Assembly: GCA_021805585.1 (NCBI GenBank)
Contig: JAJZEY010000526.1
Span: 1 to 12,399 of the forward strand
Origin: Planctomycetota bacterium
GTDB taxonomy: Bacteria > Planctomycetota > Phycisphaerae > WQYP01
Length of the DNA stretch: 12,399 nucleotides
Reading direction: 5' to 3'
The translations under genes were made by a program, and so were the position numbers. The notes under the pieces were generated by a model. That model worked only from the letters and a program-made list of their open reading frames with translations. It was not told where the DNA came from and did no database searches. This document shows, in pieces, positions 6,380 to 12,399 of the stretch. The stretch's first letter is position 1, and each line of letters starts with the position of its first letter.

Positions 6380-7723
6380 TTATTGTGCCGCCTGCAACTG
6401 AAGTTGCAGGATTGTTTTTTCCAACACGATTTTGCCCGCGGAATTGCGCAGTTCCAGCGTCACATGCCGCTGTCCCAATGGGCCGCCGATGCGAATCCAG
6501 CCGAAGTTATGCGCCAGCACCGGATTTCCGATGCGGTTGGGATTTACAAACGTGGCGGCCTGATCATCGGGTACCCGCGCCGCCGCCAGTGACGAACTTG
6601 TCAGATCATACAATGGATATTGGCCGAAGATACCCGGTCCCGGCCGGCGCACGGTCAATTCGCCAAAGCGCCGGTGACCGGAAAGAAAGATAACTCCGTT
6701 TACATCATGCGAAAATATCCAGGCCAAAAGTTGCCGCCGCTCACGGGAAAAATTACCCCAACTTTCATGGCCAGGATAATCGGCCAGCATCTGGTCGCCA
6801 TCGACAATGAATTTGAAAGTCGCTTTGCTGGCAAACAGTCGTTTCTTAAGCCAGTTAATCTGCGTTTGTCCCAGCATGACGCCGGGTTTGCCCTTGGTGC
6901 CCGCTACGCGGAAAGTGCGGTCATCCAGCAGGAAAAATTCGGCATCGCCGACGGTGAAGTGGCAAAATGTAGCCACCGTCGGGCCGGTGCCGTAACCGGG
7001 ATTCAGCCAGTAGCGTTCAAAGGCAATCATGGATTCGCCGGAAAAGACAAATCCTGAATCGCTGTGCGGAATGCCGAAATCCCGGTCGTCCCACGTGGCG
7101 TAAATAGGGCAGGATCGCATCAGCGGCTGAATGCCGCCAAACCGGCGGGCCTGATCATATTTTTCCAGTATAAAACGCAGGGCGTGAACATAAGTATAAG
7201 GAAAAGCCGCCAGTGTGCGCGGCAGGTAGACTGAATTGCCCGCAAAAATAAACGCCCGCGGCTGAAGCTTCGCTATGGTGTGCCATATTTTTACACCCGG
7301 ATACCGGCTGGTATCCGCACATGACCCGAATGCGAAGGTGTAATTGCCGCCTGACCCATGAACCGGATTCGTGCGAATGATAAGCGGTGGCCCCGGCAAC
7401 AAACGCCGCCGACCATTGATAAACACGCGCAGGCTGTAATCCCGGTCCGGTTGCAGACCGCCAATGGATGCCGCCCCGACAAATGGCGGCGGCCCATGCA
7501 CCCCATCTCCCCAGGCGGAAACTTCGCGCCCGGTGTTGACATCAAATGCCTGCACATGCAGGCGGTCTGAAGTGTTAAGCTCCATCCAAATTCGTGCGGA
7601 ATTGGATGTAACCGAACCGATTGCAGGCCCGGCGACAATATGGCCCCCCATTGCAACTCCGGCCATGGCGGTCTGCAAAGCGGCCGCAACCAAAAGAACA
7701 ATTCCTGAAAACGCATACCTCAT
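6380..7723 (-). CDS. PhoD-like metallophosphatase family protein, probably catalytically altered
   Basis: 447 residues from ATG 7723; an in-frame TTG at 7729 would add two. Neither has a clear ribosome site. A signal peptide covers about the first 23 residues. A beta-rich domain (GPAIGSVTSNSARIWME to LIIRT) matches the Fn3-like N-terminal domain of PhoD proteins, and the phosphatase-like domain begins at FGSC. Using numbering from TTG 7729, the expected G-D-x-x-Y metal motif reads AGNSVY (163-168), TWDDHDFG reads TWDDRDFG (212-219), and the late SGDxHF motif reads SGHRRFGEL (350-358). Several expected metal-binding Asp and His residues are therefore replaced, although the fold markers remain. 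Known relatives hydrolyse phosphodiesters or phosphomonoesters outside the cytoplasm; this one may bind rather than cleave, or use a different metal set. It precedes lnt on the same strand with a 116-base gap. Confidence 0.85.
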   Translation of the reverse strand: MRYAFSGIVLLVAAALQTAMAGVAMGGHIVAGPAIGSVTSNSARIWMELNTSDRLHVQAFDVNTGREVSAWGDGVHGPPPFVGAASIGGLQPDRDYSLRVFINGRRRLLPGPPLIIRTNPVHGSGGNYTFAFGSCADTSRYPGVKIWHTIAKLQPRAFIFAGNSVYLPRTLAAFPYTYVHALRFILEKYDQARRFGGIQPLMRSCPIYATWDDRDFGIPHSDSGFVFSGESMIAFERYWLNPGYGTGPTVATFCHFTVGDAEFFLLDDRTFRVAGTKGKPGVMLGQTQINWLKKRLFASKATFKFIVDGDQMLADYPGHESWGNFSRERRQLLAWIFSHDVNGVIFLSGHRRFGELTVRRPGPGIFGQYPLYDLTSSSLAAARVPDDQAATFVNPNRIGNPVLAHNFGWIRIGGPLGQRHVTLELRNSAGKIVLEKTILQLQLQAAQ

Positions 7724-7765
7724 GGGCAAAAGTTTAGCATAAAGCGTCTGCCGATTCAGCAGCGC

Positions 7766-7796
7766 TTTACCCCGATGGCACCACGTCCGGTATACT
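7766..7796 (+). promoter_or_regulatory. Candidate promoter for the FAD oxidase gene
   Basis: TTTACC (7766-7771) and TATACT (7791-7796) are separated by 19 bases. The -10 is close to consensus; the -35 is weaker and the spacing slightly long. Transcription from it would start near 7803, leaving a short leader that holds the GGAG ribosome site at 7813-7816. This supports the start at 7826 rather than the upstream ATG at 7775, which would lie in untranscribed DNA. Confidence 0.5.
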
Positions 7797-7825
7797 TTCG
7801 CTGTGACTGTTTGGAGATTGCGTTC

Positions 7826-8989
7826 ATGGAAAGCGTTGCGGCGGTGGATGTTCTGGTTTCAGGGGGCGGGATAATGGGCATGGCGACCGCCTGGCAGTTG
7901 GCCGACCGCGGTGCCCGGGTGCGGCTCCTGGAACTTGGCCGATGCGGGCAGGGTGCCAGCCAGGCGGCGCTGGGCGCGTTATGGCCGCCCGCGATGGTGA
8001 ATGCCGGCTATTTGCAGCAATTGCACCGTCAAAGCCTTCGGAATTACCCAGTTTTTATTCATGCTTTGCATGGTACAACCGGACGGAATGTCTCCTACTT
8101 AAGACAAGGTAAATTGGAGCTTTTCACCAGCGAAAAGGCTCTGATACAAGCACGTGAGCAGACCGCGGCAGCCTGCGCACAATGGCCCGCCTTAGCTTCC
8201 ATGCGGTCCGATCAGTCGCCACCCATTGGCCCGGTGATGGAAATGCTTTCTCCGGCGGCAGTCCATTCACTTGAACCGATGGTCGAATGCGGAACGCTGG
8301 AAAGCCAGCTTTGCCGCGTTTCGGCGCAGGTCAATGTCGAGGAATTGATTGCAGCCCTGCGCCAGGCGTGCGTGAACCGCGGTGTCATCATTCAGGAATA
8401 TACGCCCGTGACACGTCTGGAGACCTGCGGGCCACGCATCACCGGCGTAACGGCCCACGGCCAGACCTTCCGGGCGGAAAAGTATCTGATTTGCACCGGC
8501 GTCTGGACGCATCTGCTGGGCCAACCTGTCATGGCGGCGGCAATTGATCCGGTAAAAGGACAAGCTATGCTGCTACAAACCAACCAGCTGATTTTGCGGC
8601 ATATTGTCAAACGCGACAATATTTTCCTGGTGCCCTGGCCCAACGGGCAAATTCTGGTTGGTTCCACCACCGAGCCGGAGGCGGGATATGACACGATCAA
8701 CACGCCCGCGGGAATTGATTTTCTGCGCAACGGAGCCAACGGCGTTTGCCCCGCCCTGGCTGATGCCACCATTGATAAAATATGGGCCGGGCTGCGGCCG
8801 GCGGGTCCGAAGCGCCGCCCCGTGATGGGGAAATTCGCCGAGTTCGACAATTTGTATATTTGTGCGGGTCATTTCAAAATCGGCATCGGTTTTGCGCCGC
8901 TGGCTTCCGAGGCAATGGCGGAGCTTATTCTTAAAGGACATTGCGCCTGGGACCTGACTCCGTTCGCGCCGGGCCGGATTAGCAACTGA
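7826..8989 (+). CDS. FAD-dependent amino-acid oxidase, glycine oxidase ThiO-like (DAO family)
   Basis: 387 residues from ATG 7826, chosen because GGAG sits nine bases upstream and the candidate promoter lies inside the longer frame that begins at 7775. A Rossmann FAD-binding motif opens the protein: VLVSGGGIMGMATAWQLA, with E36 placed to bind the ribose. GASQAALGALWPP corresponds to the GASWAAAGMLAP stretch of glycine oxidase ThiO. LRP (R324) and the C-terminal GHFKIGIGFAP also match the family, but the usual Arg of GHYRNG is Lys (K351). ThiO oxidises glycine to the imine used for the thiamine thiazole. No thiamine genes are nearby, so another small amino acid is possible. The gene stands alone: divergent from the PhoD-like gene and convergent with the glycosyltransferase. 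Confidence 0.88.
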   Translation: MESVAAVDVLVSGGGIMGMATAWQLADRGARVRLLELGRCGQGASQAALGALWPPAMVNAGYLQQLHRQSLRNYPVFIHALHGTTGRNVSYLRQGKLELFTSEKALIQAREQTAAACAQWPALASMRSDQSPPIGPVMEMLSPAAVHSLEPMVECGTLESQLCRVSAQVNVEELIAALRQACVNRGVIIQEYTPVTRLETCGPRITGVTAHGQTFRAEKYLICTGVWTHLLGQPVMAAAIDPVKGQAMLLQTNQLILRHIVKRDNIFLVPWPNGQILVGSTTEPEAGYDTINTPAGIDFLRNGANGVCPALADATIDKIWAGLRPAGPKRRPVMGKFAEFDNLYICAGHFKIGIGFAPLASEAMAELILKGHCAWDLTPFAPGRISN

Positions 8990-9065
8990 ATCGCACCGGT
9001 AAATGTATACCAAAAGTCATCCGCAGGATTGATTCCGGCGCTCGCAAAAGTCGTACAACGTCGCT

Positions 9066-10376
9066 TCAGACGCGCGCCGCCGACTTACCGGCCAACTGTG
9101 TCGCCGTGCCGGTTGGACTGAAGCGATAGTGATACAGGGTTTTCTTTTCTCCGGTGCCGTCCGTAGCGGCAATTTCCGCCTGGGTCTTGAGAAGCGGGTA
9201 CAGGCGACGGGCATAATCGGTATCTTCACCGCAATTGACTGCCTTAAAGCCGACCTGAATTGCCAGATCGCGCCGCACCGGACATAAATGGTTTGGCGTG
9301 CGAAAATAGCGATTTCCGATCTGGTAATAATGCTGATGCGTAATAGAATAATCAAACGGACCGGCAAAGCGGCCATCCACTTCCAGCCGACCGGCGAACA
9401 CCACACAGTCCGCGCCGGGCCGGCGGTCAATGGCGTTGAGAATGTCGGCGATATAGGTCGGTGCCACCAGATCGTCGTCATCAATAAAACAGACAAATTC
9501 ACCACGGGCCTGGCGCAGCAGCGACTGGCGCTTGGCACCCACCGGCAATTCGCCGCTGTCGCGCGCAACATGAATTTCCACCCGCCAAGGATTAGCCAGC
9601 GCGAAAATCTGCCGATGCAGGATATCCAGCAGTTCCCGCAGCGATTTTTCCCGCTTGTGCAAAGCCGCAATCAGAATGCTTAATCCGGGGGTTTGAACAT
9701 CAAATCCGACGGACTGGCGCAAAGCGAACATCAGCTCATCTTCCCGCCAGCGCCGCTGATTCCGCCAATACAGCGCATCCGGACGCGTCCCGATATGTTC
9801 ATGCCGAATCACCACACGCGGGTCCCAGGCATATTTGCCTGTTTTCCGGGCAACCGCGGTGAATTCATTGTCGCAAAAAAACGACTGATACGCCGGATGA
9901 TAGACATATCCTAAGCGGCGAAACAGATTCCATCCCATTATTGAAAGCGTTATAAGCGACGGACCGCCCCGGTAGCCATCGGAAAAATGCAGCGCGCCGT
10001 CCATCGCGGGAAAATCTTGCGCCATTTTCCGCGCGAAAATGTCATCCCAGGCCGACAATTGCGGCTGCATATCGTCGCTGGCCAGAATCAGCATATCGGG
10101 TGGCTCACCGACGAAGCCAAAGTCGGCGTCCGTCGGCAGGTCCGCGTTGCAGGCCTGTACTTTGCTTCGTTGTGCGGCACCCGCAACCACCCGCACATCC
10201 GTCATGGCCGCCAAGGCGCGCGTTACCGAAGGCGAGCACATGGTCGCATCGTCGGCATCACTGCTGACCAGATACCGGATGCGGTGGCACCCGGACGCCA
10301 TGGACCGCCATCCGGCCAGAGTCGTCAAAAACAATTGCGGCCGGCTGCGCGTGGGCCATTTAACAAGAATATTCAT
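9066..10376 (-). CDS. Tandem two-domain glycosyltransferase
   Basis: 436 residues. The start at 10376 (MNILVKWPTRSRP) is chosen over upstream starts because AGGA at 10383-10386 is six bases away and the family-like sequence begins there. Residues 1-225 resemble a GT-A fold of the kind I associate with phage and planctomycete loci: an opening beta strand, YLVSSDADD, an ASDD pair at about 99-102 placed like a metal-binding DxD, and CDNEF at about 168-172. Residues 231-425 are a family 2 glycosyltransferase: LSILIAALHKREKSL, KRQSLLRQARGEF, the metal site FIDDDD (297-302) and GED (383-385) as candidate base. Both probably transfer sugars from nucleotide sugars; donors and acceptors cannot be read. 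No membrane segments are seen. It is the last gene of the right-hand cassette, 61 bases after the small beta-rich gene. Confidence 0.85.
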   Translation of the reverse strand: MNILVKWPTRSRPQLFLTTLAGWRSMASGCHRIRYLVSSDADDATMCSPSVTRALAAMTDVRVVAGAAQRSKVQACNADLPTDADFGFVGEPPDMLILASDDMQPQLSAWDDIFARKMAQDFPAMDGALHFSDGYRGGPSLITLSIMGWNLFRRLGYVYHPAYQSFFCDNEFTAVARKTGKYAWDPRVVIRHEHIGTRPDALYWRNQRRWREDELMFALRQSVGFDVQTPGLSILIAALHKREKSLRELLDILHRQIFALANPWRVEIHVARDSGELPVGAKRQSLLRQARGEFVCFIDDDDLVAPTYIADILNAIDRRPGADCVVFAGRLEVDGRFAGPFDYSITHQHYYQIGNRYFRTPNHLCPVRRDLAIQVGFKAVNCGEDTDYARRLYPLLKTQAEIAATDGTGEKKTLYHYRFSPTGTATQLAGKSAARV

Positions 10377-10437
10377 GTGCATTCCTGTAGTAGATAATTT
10401 ACGCGGGAACCAACCGGGGTGCCGGGGCCGCCGCCGG

Positions 10438-10848
10438 TTAATCCGGCGCGCCAACCTGCAGTTGCAGGGTCGTGCCGGCAATCGATCCGGCCCATATCTG
10501 TAATTCAGCCACGGCTTCCATATCCACCATTAATTGAAAAGTCGTCCCGGCGGGCACTGGAAATGCGTAGGCCAGGGTTTCCGGCTGCTGACTGGTGGGT
10601 GTAAGAAAGTCCGTGCCGCTTTTCCACGGCACGGCCACGCCACCCAGAACGCTGGCGCGGCTGATGTAAAAGGTATCCAGCCGACCGGCGGCACCGACCG
10701 TCATGGTCAGCAGAAGTTTGCCGCGCCGGGACGGATATTGCAGATCAAAGCATTCCACCGGCACGTTGCCGGCGGGAATGGTCTGATTGGGCGTGGTAAA
10801 GGCAAGAAAATCGGCGGATCCATCAAAACTTACGATCGCGGCGGTCAT
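10438..10848 (-). CDS. Small beta-rich protein of unknown function
   Basis: 136 residues, not recognised. The start at 10848 is fixed by a perfect AGGAGGT four bases upstream; an in-frame ATG at 10878 lacks such a site. There is no signal peptide and no membrane segment. The sequence is rich in Thr, Val, Ala and Gly with alternating hydrophobic residues (PVPAGTTFQLMVDMEAVA, IWAGSIAGTTLQLQV), suggesting a compact beta sandwich. Only one cysteine is present. It lies 54 bases after the SGNH hydrolase stop and 61 bases before the glycosyltransferase, all on one strand. A structural, carbohydrate-binding or phage-tail role would fit, but nothing in the sequence proves any of these. Confidence 0.8.
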   Translation of the reverse strand: MTAAIVSFDGSADFLAFTTPNQTIPAGNVPVECFDLQYPSRRGKLLLTMTVGAAGRLDTFYISRASVLGGVAVPWKSGTDFLTPTSQQPETLAYAFPVPAGTTFQLMVDMEAVAELQIWAGSIAGTTLQLQVGAPD

Positions 10849-10852
10849 GGTT

Positions 10853-10859
10853 ACCTCCT
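10853..10859 (-). promoter_or_regulatory. Very strong ribosome binding site
   Basis: AGGAGGT, a perfect complement to the 3' end of 16S rRNA, lies four bases before ATG 10848. It decides that start over the ATG at 10878. It is clearly stronger than the sites of the other genes here and suggests high translation of the small beta-rich protein. Confidence 0.8.
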
Positions 10860-10902
10860 GGTTTGCAAGGTCTGTCATTCAAGCTGGAACGCAATCAACG
10901 CA

Positions 10903-12399
10903 TCACCCGGTGGTAAAGGTGCCGGCGCTTAGGGTCGCCGTTCCGCTAGTGGAAAATGCGCCCGACGGCGATGAAGTACTCCCGCTGCCCCACGACTCGC
11001 TTATCAGCGCATCAATCGCCCGGAACCCAAGCCATTCATAACCCTGGCGAATCAGATGCGCATCGCCCTGGTAGTCATAAAAGCCTTTGGACTGCATATA
11101 CATCGCAGACTGTGCAAAGCCACCGGGCAGCAACTGGCTGCCGTGCATGACCGTCACGTTGCTGAACGCGTCGGCCACGCTTCCGGCGGCCAATTCATAG
11201 GCCACCAGCTGCTGGTAGCTTTGTCCCTGCCAGGTCAGGTTGCTGGCGGACCGCGACATCGCCGGATGGTACGGCCCGATCAGGAAATACAGATTGCCCA
11301 ACGCGTATCCCGCCGCGGTCCACGCAGCGCGAATCGCCGTGATAATCGCAGTCAGGTTATCGGCAAATCCGCCTGGGGTGCTGGAAACCTGCGGGTTCGG
11401 GCCGACCGAATTGATGCTGTCGATAAAGTCATTGCCACCGTGCATGATATGAAAACAGGCCATCGGCGCGGCCCCGTTTTGCAGACGCGTCAACTGCCGC
11501 ATGTATTCGACCTTGGCTGTCATGCTCGTTCCCTGCCACGCCAGTGCCGCATTACGCGCGTCCTGCCCTCCCTGGTACAGATTGGTGGTATAGGCGATCC
11601 CGGTGAGCACATTCGGTGCCTGCACCCGCTGATACGAAATCAGGACCGGCCCCTTGATGCCGAAAGAAAGCGCCGTCCCGCCCGCAAAATCACACGGCGA
11701 GAACGTGACAGTGCCATAGGTCCCGTTGGAATTTCTGGCTCCCGCCGGCACAATCAGATTGCCATCCTGCATCCCATAAGACGCACCGCCCGAAGAAACT
11801 TTCGCGGTCGCATAGTTCGTGTTCTGCGCAGCGCTCTGGTAGGCCGTCGGATTCCAGTAACCGCCGGTCGTAAACAGCCCTTGCGTCCACTCCCAGGACA
11901 ATTCTTGCGTCACGTCCATCGGGCAGGCGTAGATGATCTTGTTGTTGTTGGAAAGGCTGGCCGGCAGCGGCAACTGCACACCCTGCAATCCCGCCGACTG
12001 TATGGTGACCACCTGTTGGCCGGTGCATGTCCCGCTGGCGGGCATGTACTGCCAATTCTGTCCCATGAAGGCCGCTTCAGCGACGCCGTCATTCGCGTAG
12101 TACGCGTCGAGCGAGCCGATGCCGGTCGCGACTCCGGAAGTCGCCGGAGCCGGCCAATTGGCTCCGGCACCAAAACCGCTGCCCTGCCCGTCATTGCTGC
12201 CGTTGACGGAGAGCAGCCCGGTCGCATACATGCCGAAGCGGGATGCGAACGCGTTGCGGAACCCTACGTTATGCCCCTGGTCATTTCCCTTAACCGTGTT
12301 CGAGTCGCTCATCAGCGCCAGGTCCACACGGCGGGTCAACGCGGCCTGAAGAAACGGAAAAAGCGCCTGCGGCTTATAGCACATGCCCAGCCCGGTTGA
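10903..12399 (-). CDS. Large SGNH/GDSL-type hydrolase-like protein, 5' end cut by the window
   Basis: The frame is open to the last base. An internal ATG at 12384 gives 493 residues, but STGLG reads in frame before it, so the true start may lie outside. Numbering from that ATG, LALMSDSNT (22-30) is block I with S28 as the likely nucleophile; its first residue is Ser rather than the usual Gly. HGGNDF (315-320) is block III. GDAHLIRQGYEWLG (440-453) resembles the terminal D-H block, but with D-x-H spacing rather than D-x-x-H. About 285 residues separate blocks I and III, far more than in simple esterases, so a large inserted, apparently beta-rich domain is present. The tail (465-493) is a Ser/Thr/Gly-rich run. 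SGNH enzymes commonly remove O-acetyl groups from glycans. It is the first visible gene of the right-hand cassette. Confidence 0.78.
   Translation of the reverse strand, partial: STGLGMCYKPQALFPFLQAALTRRVDLALMSDSNTVKGNDQGHNVGFRNAFASRFGMYATGLLSVNGSNDGQGSGFGAGANWPAPATSGVATGIGSLDAYYANDGVAEAAFMGQNWQYMPASGTCTGQQVVTIQSAGLQGVQLPLPASLSNNNKIIYACPMDVTQELSWEWTQGLFTTGGYWNPTAYQSAAQNTNYATAKVSSGGASYGMQDGNLIVPAGARNSNGTYGTVTFSPCDFAGGTALSFGIKGPVLISYQRVQAPNVLTGIAYTTNLYQGGQDARNAALAWQGTSMTAKVEYMRQLTRLQNGAAPMACFHIMHGGNDFIDSINSVGPNPQVSSTPGGFADNLTAIITAIRAAWTAAGYALGNLYFLIGPYHPAMSRSASNLTWQGQSYQQLVAYELAAGSVADAFSNVTVMHGSQLLPGGFAQSAMYMQSKGFYDYQGDAHLIRQGYEWLGFRAIDALISESWGSGSTSSPSGAFSTSGTATLSAGTFTTG

Noticed and set aside
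6391..6420. Hairpin (CCTGCAACT/AGTTGCAGG) followed by a T-run on the plus strand
   Set aside because: Looks like an intrinsic terminator, but it points along the plus strand where no gene ends and lies inside the PhoD-like coding end (LQLQLQ). It is probably a by-product of the repeated Leu-Gln codons.
7775..7825. N-terminal extension of the FAD oxidase from ATG 7775
   Set aside because: The extra 17 residues precede the FAD-binding motif, lack a ribosome site and overlap the candidate -10 box.
9017..9670. 217-residue minus-strand frame
   Set aside because: Alternative frame inside the glycosyltransferase; the GT2 motifs are in the other frame.
10377..10481. 35-residue N-terminal extension of the glycosyltransferase
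   Set aside because: Overlaps the end of the upstream gene, is Arg/Pro-rich, and the ribosome site fits the ATG at 10376.
11056..12399. 447-residue plus-strand open frame
   Set aside because: Antisense to the SGNH-like gene, very Arg-rich and low in acidic residues; the minus frame has recognisable motifs.

Overview
The window looks like chromosomal DNA of a free-living Planctomycetota bacterium, probably near Phycisphaerae. That placement is an inference from protein style: a planctomycete-type ThrS, a two-domain PTPS protein whose front half is degenerate, and a PhoD/Lnt/HEAT-repeat neighbourhood. Overall G+C is moderately high. No rRNA, tRNA or CRISPR was seen. Both ends cut through genes, so the window is either a short contig or an arbitrary slice.

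Layout. (1) Positions 1-1459, minus: threonyl-tRNA synthetase, whose ThrS-like sequence stops abruptly near position 89. (2) Positions 1460-2534: about 1.1 kb without a convincing intact gene. It holds two copies of a 231-bp direct repeat (1628-1858 and 2182-2412), a long imperfect palindrome between them (1910-1981), and a possible gene remnant on the minus strand. (3) 2535-3362, plus: a fusion of a degenerate and an intact 6-pyruvoyl-tetrahydropterin-synthase-like domain. (4) 3384-7723, minus, in transcription order: a PhoD-like exported protein with altered metal-site motifs, apolipoprotein N-acyltransferase (lnt), and an exported HEAT-repeat protein. This is a cell-envelope block. (5) 7826-8989, plus: a ThiO-like FAD amino-acid oxidase, divergent from the phoD-like gene, with a recognisable promoter. 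(6) 9066-12399, minus, in transcription order: an SGNH/GDSL-type hydrolase cut by the window edge, a small beta-rich protein with a very strong ribosome binding site, and a tandem two-domain glycosyltransferase.

How the genes fit together. ThrS, PTPS and the FAD oxidase are housekeeping or cofactor enzymes, each transcribed on its own. The envelope block combines lipoprotein maturation (Lnt) with two proteins predicted to be exported. The three-gene set at the right end combines a hydrolase of the type that often removes O-acyl groups from glycans, a small unknown protein and a double glycosyltransferase. It is best read as a surface-glycan or phage-tail-like accessory cassette; which of the two cannot be settled from sequence alone.

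The most unusual items are the repeat-rich gap, the sharp end of ThrS homology at the left edge, the PhoD homologue that has lost several expected metal-site residues, and the SGNH/small protein/double-GT cassette.
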